A stretch of 8,973 nt of DNA, taken from positions 1 through 8,973 of the forward strand of contig CAJMLD010000054.1 of the NCBI GenBank assembly GCA_905214175.1, written 5' to 3'. Positions 1-6,445 of this stretch are shown here, piece after piece. Position numbers and translations under genes: made by a program. Position 1 is the stretch's first letter. Each line of letters starts with the position of its first letter. This DNA is from an uncultured bacterium (GTDB lineage Bacteria > Actinomycetota > Coriobacteriia > Coriobacteriales > Atopobiaceae). The notes beneath the pieces were generated by a model. The model was not told the DNA's origin and made no database searches. It saw only the letters and a program-made list of their open reading frames with translations.

Positions 1-870
1 ATGATCAGCTTCATGGCTGACGTCATCGGCATCCGCGACGACAAGTTCATTGGCGAGGGCGACGCGTACATGAAGGAGGTCTCGGAGTCCGTGGCACAGT
101 CCTATGCCGACGGCATCCTGGACCACCGCCCCACGCTCGTCTCGCTGCAGTCCGACTCCGACCACCCCACGCAGTCCTCTGCCGACCTGCTCTACCTCAT
201 CAACGAGTTTGGCGGCCTTGAGAACCTCAAGGGCAAGAAGGTCGCCGTCACCTGGGCCTACAGCCCCTCCTACGGTAAGCCGCTCTCCTGCCCGCAGTCG
301 CTCATCATGCTGCTCACCCGCTTTGGCATGAACGTCACCCTGGCGCACCCCGAGGGCTACGACCTCATGCCCGAGCTCGTCAAGCAGGCCGGCGTCTACG
401 CCCAGGAGTCCGGCGCCACGTTCACCCAGGCGCACTCCATGGAGGAGGCCTTCGAGGGCGCGGACATCGTGGTTCCCAAGAGCTGGGCACCCTACGCGGC
501 CATGGAGAAGCGCACCAAGCTCTACGCCGCCGGCGACTCCGAGGGCATCGACGCCCTGGAGAAGGAGCTTCTCGCCCAGAACGCCACGCACATGGATTGG
601 CACTGCACGCCCGAGCTCATGGCCAAGACTGCGAACGGCATGGACACCATCTACATGCACCCGCTGCCGGCGGACATCGAGGGCGTCTCCTGCGAGCATG
701 GCGAGGTTGCCAATGAGGTCTTTGACGCTCACCGCGACGGCCTGTACAAGGAGGCCAGCTACAAGCCGTACGCCGTGGCGGCCATGATCTTCCTGCAGAA
801 GGCCAAGGACCCCGTTGCTATGCTCAAGGAGCTTGAGCAGCGCGGCCGCAGCCGCTGGCTCGAGGCCTAA
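1..870 (+). CDS. ygeW: YgeW: carbamoyltransferase-like protein (knotted ATCase/OTCase superfamily), 5' end outside the window
   Basis: This is the C-terminal 289 residues of a YgeW-type carbamoyltransferase. The ATG at base 1 is probably an internal Met: full-length family members are about 395-400 residues, and the missing 105 or so residues hold the first carbamoyl-phosphate loop. What is visible matches YgeW closely: DHPTQ at residues 54-58, the lysine- and glycine-rich stretch before VTWAYSPSYGKPLS (about 83-96), RFGMNVTLAHPEGYDL (about 107-122), PKSWAPY (159-165), DWHCT (199-203) and HPLPAD (220-225), which is the carbamoyltransferase HxLP motif. E. coli YgeW, as I recall it, reads HCLPAD, so the Cys-to-Pro change is a small difference. 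The true substrate is not settled; the family is conserved in anaerobic purine/uric-acid degradation loci, where it probably makes or breaks a carbamoylated intermediate. Carbamate kinase follows 129 bp downstream, separated by a strong terminator. Confidence 0.93.
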   Translation: MISFMADVIGIRDDKFIGEGDAYMKEVSESVAQSYADGILDHRPTLVSLQSDSDHPTQSSADLLYLINEFGGLENLKGKKVAVTWAYSPSYGKPLSCPQSLIMLLTRFGMNVTLAHPEGYDLMPELVKQAGVYAQESGATFTQAHSMEEAFEGADIVVPKSWAPYAAMEKRTKLYAAGDSEGIDALEKELLAQNATHMDWHCTPELMAKTANGMDTIYMHPLPADIEGVSCEHGEVANEVFDAHRDGLYKEASYKPYAVAAMIFLQKAKDPVAMLKELEQRGRSRWLEA

Positions 871-914
871 TCCGGGCATCGGGGCGACTGGCGCAGTACC
901 CACAAGGGAACGCG

Positions 915-968
915 CGGGCTGGTCGGGCCGAGCCGGGGAGCTCGGTTGGCCGGCCCGTGCTCTTTTTT
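915..968 (+). terminator. Strong intrinsic terminator between ygeW and the carbamate kinase gene
   Basis: The 5' arm 915-924 pairs with 948-957 (10 bp, including two G-U wobbles). An internal bulge (925-927 against 946-947) follows, then an upper stem 928-933 with 940-945 (CCGAGC/GCTCGG), closed by a six-base loop at 934-939. A T-rich run (961-968, containing TTTTTT) follows three bases later. Only about 31 bases remain before the next start codon, too few for a conventional promoter after the terminator. It may therefore act as a partial terminator or attenuator rather than an operon end. Confidence 0.82.
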
Positions 969-987
969 CACGCGAATAGGGAAGAAC

Positions 988-994
988 GGAGAGG
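988..994 (+). promoter_or_regulatory. Ribosome binding site that fixes the carbamate kinase start
   Basis: GGAGAGG lies five bases before the ATG at 1000. It separates this start from the upstream in-frame TTG at 946, which lies inside the terminator hairpin and has no comparable site. Confidence 0.75.
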
Positions 995-999
995 AACGC

Positions 1000-1941
1000 A
1001 TGGGCAAGAGAATCGTCGTCGCACTGGGCGGCAACGCGTTGGGGAAGAACCTGCCAGAGCAGATGGCGGCCGTGAAGCACACCTCCAAGGCCATCGTCGA
1101 CCTTATCGCCGAGGGCAACGAGGTCATTGTGGCGCACGGAAACGGGCCGCAGGTGGGCATGATTCAGGAGGCAATGACCCAGCTCACGCGTTCTAATCCC
1201 GAGAAGTACATTCCGTGCCCGCTCTCGGTGTGCGTGGCCATGAGCCAGGGCTACATTGGCTATGACCTCCAGAACGCCATTCGCGAGGAGCTTGCCAACC
1301 GCGACATCCACCACGGCGTGACCACCGTGCTCACGCAGGTCGAGGTTGATCCTAACGACCCTGCTTTCGAGCATCCCACCAAGCCCATTGGCGCCTTCAT
1401 GACCAAGGAGGAGGCCGACCACCTGGTTGCGGAGCGCGGCTACACGGTGGTCGAGGACTCCGGCCGTGGCTGGCGTCGTGTGGTCGCAAGCCCCAAGCCC
1501 CAGGCCATCGTCGAGCTTGATACCATCCGCTCGCTGGTCGAGGCCGACCATGTGGTTATCGCCTGCGGTGGCGGTGGCATCCCCGTCTACCACACCGAGG
1601 GACACCACCTCAAGGGCGCCGCTGCCGTTATCGACAAGGACTTTGCCGCCGCCCGCCTGGCCGAGCAGCTCAATGCCGACGCGCTTGTCATCCTCACGGC
1701 TGTCGAGAAGGTCGCCATCCACTTTGGCAAGCCCGACCAGACCGAGCTTGACGAGCTTACGCCCGAGACGGCTCAGCGCTACATCGACGCGGGCGAGTTC
1801 GCGCCGGGCTCGATGCTCCCCAAGGTCCAGGCGGCGCTGCAGTTTGCCCAGTCCGGTCCCGGCCGCATGTCGCTCATCACCGAGCTTGACCGCGCGGCGG
1901 ACGGCATTGCCGGCAAGACTGGTACCATCGTCCGTGGGTAG
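1000..1941 (+). CDS. arcC: Carbamate kinase (ArcC/YqeA family)
   Basis: The predicted protein (313 residues) has the usual length for carbamate kinase, which transfers the phosphate of carbamoyl phosphate to ADP and leaves ammonia and CO2. The start at 1000 is chosen because GGAGAGG (988-994) lies five bases upstream and the protein opens MGKRIVVALGGNAL, the family's usual N-terminus. A TTG at 946 in the same frame would add 18 unrelated residues across the terminator. Amino-acid-kinase motifs in order: ALGGNAL (8-14), HGNGPQVG (46-53), PTKPIG (126-131), GRGWRRVVASPKP (155-167), ACGGGGIP (188-195), DKD (212-214) and GSMLPKV (270-276). All key positions look intact, so it should be active. Beside YgeW and the hydantoinase, its likely job is substrate-level ATP formation from carbamoyl phosphate released during purine or hydantoin breakdown, like yqeA in E. 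coli, rather than the arginine deiminase pathway (no arcA or argF-like gene is visible). Confidence 0.95.
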   Translation: MGKRIVVALGGNALGKNLPEQMAAVKHTSKAIVDLIAEGNEVIVAHGNGPQVGMIQEAMTQLTRSNPEKYIPCPLSVCVAMSQGYIGYDLQNAIREELANRDIHHGVTTVLTQVEVDPNDPAFEHPTKPIGAFMTKEEADHLVAERGYTVVEDSGRGWRRVVASPKPQAIVELDTIRSLVEADHVVIACGGGGIPVYHTEGHHLKGAAAVIDKDFAAARLAEQLNADALVILTAVEKVAIHFGKPDQTELDELTPETAQRYIDAGEFAPGSMLPKVQAALQFAQSGPGRMSLITELDRAADGIAGKTGTIVRG

Positions 1942-1982
1942 CATGTAGGCATCGCAACGGCAATGCGCGCGAGGTGAGGGCC

Positions 1983-2999
1983 ATGGAACCACGGACATTC
2001 TCGTTCCTCATTGATGGGGAAGGCAGGCGCTTCTTTGGCCCTGGTCCCCTGGCGCTGCTCGCTGGCGTTCGCACGACGGGCAGTCTCTCCGCCTCCGCCA
2101 AGGCCATGGGCATGAGCTACACAAAGGCCATGCGCATCCTGCACGACGCCGAGCGTGCCCTGGGGTTTCCCCTCACCGTGCGCTCCATTGGCGGCGAGAA
2201 GGGCGGAAGCTCGAGCCTCACGCCCGAGGGGGAGGACTTCCTTAATCGCTACGAGGCCTGGCGCCAAGGCGTCGCCGCTGCGGCAAACGCGGGTTTCTCG
2301 GCAGCGTTTGCCGGCGTTGGCGGCGTGCTGCGCCTGGGTTGCGTGGTCATGGCAAATGGCGAGGCCACGCGCTTTGGCAGGCAGAAGCTCGTGGAGCCAC
2401 TGCGTGGCCGTGCCGTGGTCTCGCACACGCTTGACGCCCTGGTGTCGCCGCGTCTGGACGTGGTGGTCTCCACAAGGTGGGAGCGCGTGCGGGCCGTGTG
2501 CGAGGCCAGACACGTGACAAGCGTGGAGCCCGCGGGGGCACTCCAGAGCCAGACCATCCGCGCTGGCGTGGAGGCGCTGGGCGAGAGGGCCGGCTACCTC
2601 TTTGTCCAGGGCGATCAGCCGCTGCTTTCCAGCTCGAGCGTCGAGGCCCTGCTCGACGAGTTTGCGGCGCACCCCGCCTGCGTTGCGCGACTGGCATGGC
2701 AGGGCAGGCCAGGGAGCCCGGTGATCTTCCCGGGCAATCTGCGAGAGGCGCTTCTCGGCCTGGAAGGCGACGTGGGCGGAGGCGAGCTGCTGCGCAGGAA
2801 CCCAGACTTGGCCTCCGCCACGCGGCTCGTCGAGGTGCGCGCTGCGGCCGAGCTTGATGACATCGATACCCCATCTGACCTCGAGCGCGTTACCGAAGAG
2901 CTTGCGGCGCTGCGCGAGGCATCGGAATCTAGGCAGGACATTTGGCCCGTCGCTGACGCTGGAGACGGCGCCCAGAGCGGGCCTGGCTCTTCTCTGTAA
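1983..2999 (+). CDS. Fusion of a ModE-like winged-helix DNA-binding domain and a MocA-like nucleotidyltransferase
   Basis: The predicted protein has 338 residues in two domains. Residues 20-95 form a ModE/LysR-like winged helix: GSLSASAKAMGMSYTKAM (33-50) is the helix-turn-helix and GGEKGGSSSLTPEGEDFL (70-87) is the glycine-rich wing typical of ModE N-termini. Residues 115-305 resemble the molybdenum cofactor cytidylyltransferase MocA: MANGEATRFGRQKL (123-136) at the nucleotide loop, GDQP (210-213) for the metal-binding aspartate, RPGSPVIFP (242-250) and DDIDTPSDL (292-300). The nucleotide loop differs from the canonical LAAGxSxRMG (A to N, S to A) but keeps the Gly, Arg and Lys. The last 30 or so residues are a low-complexity tail. 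The start at 1983 fits GAGGTG (1971-1976); a GTG at 1974 lies within that site. It sits 41 bp after arcC and 12 bp before the hydantoinase gene. A MocA-like enzyme is expected beside selenium-dependent molybdenum hydroxylase genes. Whether the fusion senses cofactor and regulates the locus is an inference. Confidence 0.85.
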   Translation: MEPRTFSFLIDGEGRRFFGPGPLALLAGVRTTGSLSASAKAMGMSYTKAMRILHDAERALGFPLTVRSIGGEKGGSSSLTPEGEDFLNRYEAWRQGVAAAANAGFSAAFAGVGGVLRLGCVVMANGEATRFGRQKLVEPLRGRAVVSHTLDALVSPRLDVVVSTRWERVRAVCEARHVTSVEPAGALQSQTIRAGVEALGERAGYLFVQGDQPLLSSSSVEALLDEFAAHPACVARLAWQGRPGSPVIFPGNLREALLGLEGDVGGGELLRRNPDLASATRLVEVRAAAELDDIDTPSDLERVTEELAALREASESRQDIWPVADAGDGAQSGPGSSL

Positions 3000-3011
3000 G
3001 GGGATGGTTGT

Positions 3012-4397
3012 ATGGTCGCACAGGCACGCAAGGTCCTGAGGAACGGTCAGCTGGTCACGCCGAACGGCGTCTTTCTCGGCGACGTGGTCATAGAGGGCGA
3101 CAAGATCGCGGGCGTTGTTCCTGGCGGCGTCGACGAGGCTCAGCTGGCAGGTGCGGAGGTCTTTGACGTCTCCGGCTGTTGGGTCTACCCGGGCTTTATT
3201 GACGCCCACACCCACATGCAGTGCTGGACGGGGATGGACTGGACCGCGGACAGCTTCGAGACCGGCACGCGCGCCGCGGCCTGCGGTGGCACCACGACCA
3301 TTGTGGACTACGCCACGCAGGACAAGGGCATGACCCTTCATCAGGCACTCGACGAGTGGCACAAGCGCGCTGACGGCACCTGCACGGCAAACTACGCATT
3401 CCACATGGCAATTGCGGACTGGAACGAGCACACCCGCGAGGAGATCGCCGACATGCGCGAGGCGGGCATCACCTCGTTCAAGACGTACTTCGCCTATGAC
3501 CACCTTCGTTTGGACGACGCCCAGACCATGGAGGTGCTCGAGGCCATCAAGCCCTTCGACGGCATTCTCTGCGTGCACTGCGAGAACGGAACGCTTGTCA
3601 ACGAGCTGCAGCGTAGAGTGCTTGCCAAGGGAATCACTGGGCCAGAGGGGCACCCCTTGAGCCGTCCGGCCGAGTGCGAGGCCGAGGCCATCAGCCGTCT
3701 TATGTACCTTTCGGAACTCACCGGCGCCCGCGTGAACGTGGTTCACTGCTCTACCAGGCTTGGCCTTGAGCAGGTGCGTGCCGCCCGCAAGCGCGGCGTG
3801 CGCGTGTCGCTCGAGACCTGCCCGCAGTACCTGCTGCTGGACGATACCCGCTACCTGGAGCAGGGCGAGGACGGCTTTGCGGGCGCCAAGTACGTGATGA
3901 GCCCGCCGCTGCGCAAGCCCACGGACATTGCGACACTGCGCGAGGCCGTGGCAGATGGTGAGGTCGACCAGATTTCGACCGATCACTGCTCGTTTAACCT
4001 TCATGGGCAGAAGGACCGCGGCCGCGGGGACTTTACCAAGATCCCCAACGGCGGACCTGGCGTCGAGCACAGGCCGGCCCTCATCATGACCACGTTCGAG
4101 GGGCAGCTTGGTCCCATGGACTACCTGCACCTGCTCTCCGAAGGCCAGGCGCGCGTGTTTGGCATGTACCCGCGCAAGGGCGCGCTCGCCGCTGGTTCCG
4201 ACGCGGATATCTGCGTGTGGGACCCCGCGGCCCGCTGGACCATCAGCGCGGCCAACCAGCACCAGGCCGTCGACTACACCACCTACGAGGGCTTCGAGGC
4301 GCATGGCCGCGCCAAGCTCGTCTTTGTGAACGGCACGCTTGCCGTGCGCGACGGGGAGCCCACGGGCGAGAAGCCCGGGCGCTACGTGGCCCGCTAG
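3012..4397 (+). CDS. hydA: Dihydropyrimidinase / D-hydantoinase (HyuA/YgeZ type)
   Basis: This is a 461-residue cyclic amidohydrolase, the same length as E. coli HyuA (YgeZ) as I recall it. It should open hydantoin- or dihydropyrimidine-type rings to N-carbamoyl acids at a binuclear metal centre. All expected metal ligands are present at family spacing: H66 and H68 in GFIDAHTH (61-68), the carbamylated lysine K157 in SFKTYFAY, H189 in VHCEN, H245 in VVHCST and D324 in STDHC. The catalytic tyrosine expected five residues after the lysine is Y162. C-terminal motifs include KIPNGGPGVEHR (343-354), and the usual beta-sandwich end ...VFVNG. The ATG at 3012 has AAGGGGA (2998-3004) upstream, overlapping the stop of the previous gene, so the two are probably translated from one message. 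The cytosolic product would act on a ring intermediate of purine degradation or on hydantoins; the exact substrate cannot be read from sequence. Confidence 0.94.
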   Translation: MVAQARKVLRNGQLVTPNGVFLGDVVIEGDKIAGVVPGGVDEAQLAGAEVFDVSGCWVYPGFIDAHTHMQCWTGMDWTADSFETGTRAAACGGTTTIVDYATQDKGMTLHQALDEWHKRADGTCTANYAFHMAIADWNEHTREEIADMREAGITSFKTYFAYDHLRLDDAQTMEVLEAIKPFDGILCVHCENGTLVNELQRRVLAKGITGPEGHPLSRPAECEAEAISRLMYLSELTGARVNVVHCSTRLGLEQVRAARKRGVRVSLETCPQYLLLDDTRYLEQGEDGFAGAKYVMSPPLRKPTDIATLREAVADGEVDQISTDHCSFNLHGQKDRGRGDFTKIPNGGPGVEHRPALIMTTFEGQLGPMDYLHLLSEGQARVFGMYPRKGALAAGSDADICVWDPAARWTISAANQHQAVDYTTYEGFEAHGRAKLVFVNGTLAVRDGEPTGEKPGRYVAR

Positions 4398-4480
4398 AGA
4401 CGCGCGCCGACGCGGGCGCGATTGCCGCGGGCGTCTCGTCCCCCTGTTCTCTCATCCATTGGCCGTCCGCGTGAGCGGGC
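4397..4480 (+). other. Structured spacer between the hydantoinase and ridA genes (two candidate hairpins, no T-tract)
   Basis: Inverted arms GAGACGC (4397-4403, starting at the last base of the stop codon) and GCGTCTC (4431-4437) enclose an inner GCGCC/GGCGC pair (4404-4408 with 4415-4419). A second hairpin pairs 4465-4470 with 4475-4480 around a GTGA loop (GNRA type) and ends eight bases before the AAGGAG site of ridA. Neither is followed by a T-run, so they read as RNA structure in a leader or processing region rather than a terminator. Confidence 0.35.
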
Positions 4481-4500
4481 AAGAAGTGAAGGAGTTTCTC

Positions 4501-4881
4501 ATGAGCAAGACCGCAATCGTCACCGACAAGGCTCCCAAGGCGCTTGGCCCCTACTCTGCCGGCGTTGTGTCCAACGGGTCCATCAACGTGTCCGGCCAGC
4601 TGGGCATCGATCCTGCTACCGGCAAGCTCGCCGGCGATGACATCCAGAGCCAGACCCGGCAGAGCCTGACCAACCTGAAGAACATCCTCGAGGCCGCTGG
4701 TGCCTCCATGGCCGACGTGGTCGAGACCACCGTTCTTCTCGCCGACATCAACGAGTTTGGTGCCATGAACGAGATCTACGCCGAGTTCTTCGAGGCTCCG
4801 TATCCCGCGCGTGCGGCGTTCCAGGTGGCCGCGCTTCCCGGTGGCGGCAAGGTCGAGATCAAGGCTGTCGCGAGGGTGTAA
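4501..4881 (+). CDS. ridA: RidA (YjgF/YER057c/UK114 family) reactive enamine/imine deaminase
   Basis: The predicted protein (126 residues) has the standard RidA length. The ATG at 4501 follows AAGGAG (4489-4494) by six bases; the frame stays open upstream but without family similarity. Characteristic features are GPYS with Y18, SGQLGIDP (31-38), the Q-T-R-Q-S-L-x-N-L-K helix (51-60), the substrate-binding arginine R104 in YPARAAFQVAALP (101-113), and VEI with E119. RidA trimers hydrolyse 2-aminoacrylate and related enamines/imines, made by PLP lyases, to 2-keto acids and ammonia. In this locus type the likely source is diaminopropionate ammonia-lyase (YgeX), an enzyme of the same pathway that would be encoded outside the window. 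The gene ends the catabolic block and is followed 33 bp later by a strong terminator. Confidence 0.95.
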   Translation: MSKTAIVTDKAPKALGPYSAGVVSNGSINVSGQLGIDPATGKLAGDDIQSQTRQSLTNLKNILEAAGASMADVVETTVLLADINEFGAMNEIYAEFFEAPYPARAAFQVAALPGGGKVEIKAVARV

Positions 4882-4914
4882 GCGCGGACTGTCCAGAGGT
4901 TGGGCTCGCAAGGC

Positions 4915-4951
4915 GGGCGGTGCTGGCTGGTGCCGGTACCGCCCATTTTTT
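4915..4951 (+). terminator. Intrinsic terminator after ridA
   Basis: Bases 4915-4927 pair with 4932-4944 in a continuous 13-bp stem (two G-U wobbles) around a TGGT loop at 4928-4931, followed by A and six T residues (4946-4951). It marks the end of the ygeW-to-ridA transcript and separates it from the ATPase module. Confidence 0.9.
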
Positions 4952-4981
4952 GGAGCGCGGGATGGCTGCCGGTCGTGTAGC

Positions 4982-5077
4982 CCGACAATGAAAAACACGG
5001 AAAGTGACAACGAGAATCGCGGAATCCGACAACGAAAAACGCGGAAAGTGACAACGAGAATCGCGGAATCCGACAAC
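4982..5077 (+). repeat. Four 22-bp tandem repeats plus partial fifth, upstream of the DUF4143 ATPase gene
   Basis: Units lie at 4982-5003, 5004-5025, 5026-5047 and 5048-5069, with an eight-base fifth start at 5070-5077. They share the core GACAACGARAAWCGCGGAA. Units 2 and 4 are identical and units 1 and 3 differ at two positions, so the array is also two 44-bp copies matching at 42 of 44 positions. Neither 22 nor 44 is a multiple of three, so it does not encode a peptide repeat. The 22-bp period is about two helical turns, as expected for protein sites on one DNA face. At the 2/3 and 4/5 junctions CGGA-A-TCCG forms a small dyad. The array ends in or just before the presumed -35 region of the ATPase promoter. 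There are too few units and no spacers for CRISPR. Confidence 0.93.
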
Positions 5078-5102
5078 ATAGCAGCTAGATAAGGGTGATA
5101 AT
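5074..5102 (+). promoter_or_regulatory. Candidate promoter for the ATPase gene
   Basis: GATAAT (5097-5102) matches the -10 consensus at five of six positions. The hexamer 17 bp upstream (5074-5079, CAACAT) is a poor -35 and overlaps the last partial repeat unit. A weak -35 overlapped by repeat sites would suit a promoter controlled by a repeat-binding protein. Placement is by eye only. Confidence 0.35.
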
Positions 5103-5144
5103 ACTCACAGAAAACCATGCAGTAGATGGTGAAGGAGGAAAGGC

Positions 5145-6431
5145 ATGTCGGTGACGCCAGCGGGATATCTGCCACGCATTGTCGACGACGAGGTTGACGA
5201 GTGCCTCGCAACCTATGGGGCGATCGAGATTGCGGGTGCCAAGTGGTGTGGCAAGACCTGGACGGCGCGGAGGCATGCCAAGAGCATCATTTATCTGGAC
5301 GAGGGACAGAACCTGGACATTGCGCTCTCGGACCCCATGGCAGCCCTTGTTGGCGAGCGTCCGCATGTGATTGACGAATGGCAGCTCGCACCTGCGCTCT
5401 GGGATGTTGTGCGCCATGAGGTCGACGATGCTTCTGGGGAAAAGGGCCTCTGGATTCTCACTGGGTCATCCACACCTGCGAAGGACAAGGTTCATCACAG
5501 CGGCGCGGGTCGCATTGGTAGGGTGCGCATGCTCCCAATGTCGCTCCAAGAGTCTGGAGACTCCACGGGAGAGGTGTCCCTGGCGGCGCTCTTTGAGGGC
5601 AAGTTTGCATATGCTACCTGCAGCATGACTGCGGACAGGTTGGTATCCCTGTGCTGTCGCGGAGGGTGGCCAGAGGCGATAGGAATCAAGCCCATCCGTG
5701 CGCTTCGCATCGCACGAGACTACGTGGACGCGACTATCGAGCAGAGTGTCCCCTCGAAGGGCGGGAACCCTGACGTTGCCAGGCGCCTTCTGGGAAGCCT
5801 TGCGAGAAACCTTGGGCAGGCAGTCACAAGAAAGACTATGGTCCGGGACATGTACGGAGAGTCCGAGAATGCAGACGCCGCGTCGCTGGCGACAATATCG
5901 AACTATACGGCGCTTCTCGAATCGCTCTATCTGGTGCTCTCCATCCGCGGATGGGAGCCTCCCGCTCGTTCTCCCAAGCGCTTTCGTACGAGCCCCAAGC
6001 GCTACCTGGTAGATCCATCATTGGCGGTCTCGCTTCTCCAGATGAACGAGCAGTCGCTCAAGAGCGACTGGCAGACACTTGGATTGGTGTTCGAGAACCT
6101 CTGTATGCGGGACCTGTCCGTGTATGCCCGCGCGCTTCCCGAAGCAGCTCAGGACCCCGTCCACTACTATCGCGATGACAATGGGCTTGAGACGGATGCC
6201 ATAGTGGAGGACGCAGCCGGGAGATGGGGCGCAATCGAGGTAAAGCTCGGAGAGAACAAGGTCGATGAGGCCGCCGAGAATCTCCTGCGAATCCGTGACA
6301 AGTTGGAGAGAAACTCGCTGGCTCGGACCCGTGAGCCGGAGTTTCTCGCCGTTCTCGTTGGGCTGGGTGAGCGGTCGTACCGTAGAAGCGATGGGGTGTA
6401 CGTTATCCCCATTGGTTGTTTGGGCAGGTAG
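5145..6431 (+). CDS. AAA-type ATPase of the DUF4143 family
   Basis: The predicted 428-residue protein has an N-terminal P-loop ATPase and a C-terminal DUF4143 domain. The Walker A motif is GAKWCGKT (31-38), Walker B is HVIDEWQL (74-81), the sensor-like strand is WILTGSST (103-110), and an arginine-rich GAGRIGRVRMLPMSL segment (120-134) follows. The C-terminal part has FENL (316-319), GLETDAIVED (347-356) and WGAIEVKLG (361-369). D351 and the E365-x-K367 pair resemble a PD-(D/E)XK nuclease core, often noted in this family. The start follows GGAGG (5134-5138) by six bases. The function of these ATPases is unknown; they are common, often multicopy, and variably placed. Codon choice differs from the neighbours (more ATA, AGA and AGG), and the gene sits alone behind a terminator and a repeat array, which suggests horizontal acquisition. 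No antitoxin-like or transposase partner is visible. Confidence 0.9.
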   Translation: MSVTPAGYLPRIVDDEVDECLATYGAIEIAGAKWCGKTWTARRHAKSIIYLDEGQNLDIALSDPMAALVGERPHVIDEWQLAPALWDVVRHEVDDASGEKGLWILTGSSTPAKDKVHHSGAGRIGRVRMLPMSLQESGDSTGEVSLAALFEGKFAYATCSMTADRLVSLCCRGGWPEAIGIKPIRALRIARDYVDATIEQSVPSKGGNPDVARRLLGSLARNLGQAVTRKTMVRDMYGESENADAASLATISNYTALLESLYLVLSIRGWEPPARSPKRFRTSPKRYLVDPSLAVSLLQMNEQSLKSDWQTLGLVFENLCMRDLSVYARALPEAAQDPVHYYRDDNGLETDAIVEDAAGRWGAIEVKLGENKVDEAAENLLRIRDKLERNSLARTREPEFLAVLVGLGERSYRRSDGVYVIPIGCLGR

Positions 6432-6435
6432 AGTT

Positions 6436-6440
6436 GGAGG
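6436..6440 (+). promoter_or_regulatory. Ribosome binding site that selects a GTG start for the membrane protein
   Basis: GGAGG lies five bases before GTG at 6446. The only longer in-frame start, TTG at 6416, lies inside the end of the ATPase gene and lacks a comparable site, so the shorter protein is preferred. Confidence 0.65.
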
Positions 6441-6445
6441 CTACC

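Noticed and set aside
1..3. ATG at base 1 as the true start of YgeW
   Set aside because: The family has about 105 more residues before this point and the Met corresponds to an internal position in E. coli YgeW.
1779..4304. Very long minus-strand open frame (841 codons)
   Set aside because: It runs antisense to arcC, the MocA-like fusion and the hydantoinase, all with intact family motifs. Its translation is low-complexity (R, A, G, H rich) with no recognisable domain, as expected from high-GC codon bias.
4982..5077. Possible CRISPR array
   Set aside because: The units are 22 bp and directly adjacent without unique spacers, and no cas gene is present.
4243..5211. Minus-strand open frame crossing ridA and the tandem repeats
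   Set aside because: It crosses ridA, a strong terminator and the repeat array, whose 22-bp period does not keep frame. No family motif is seen.
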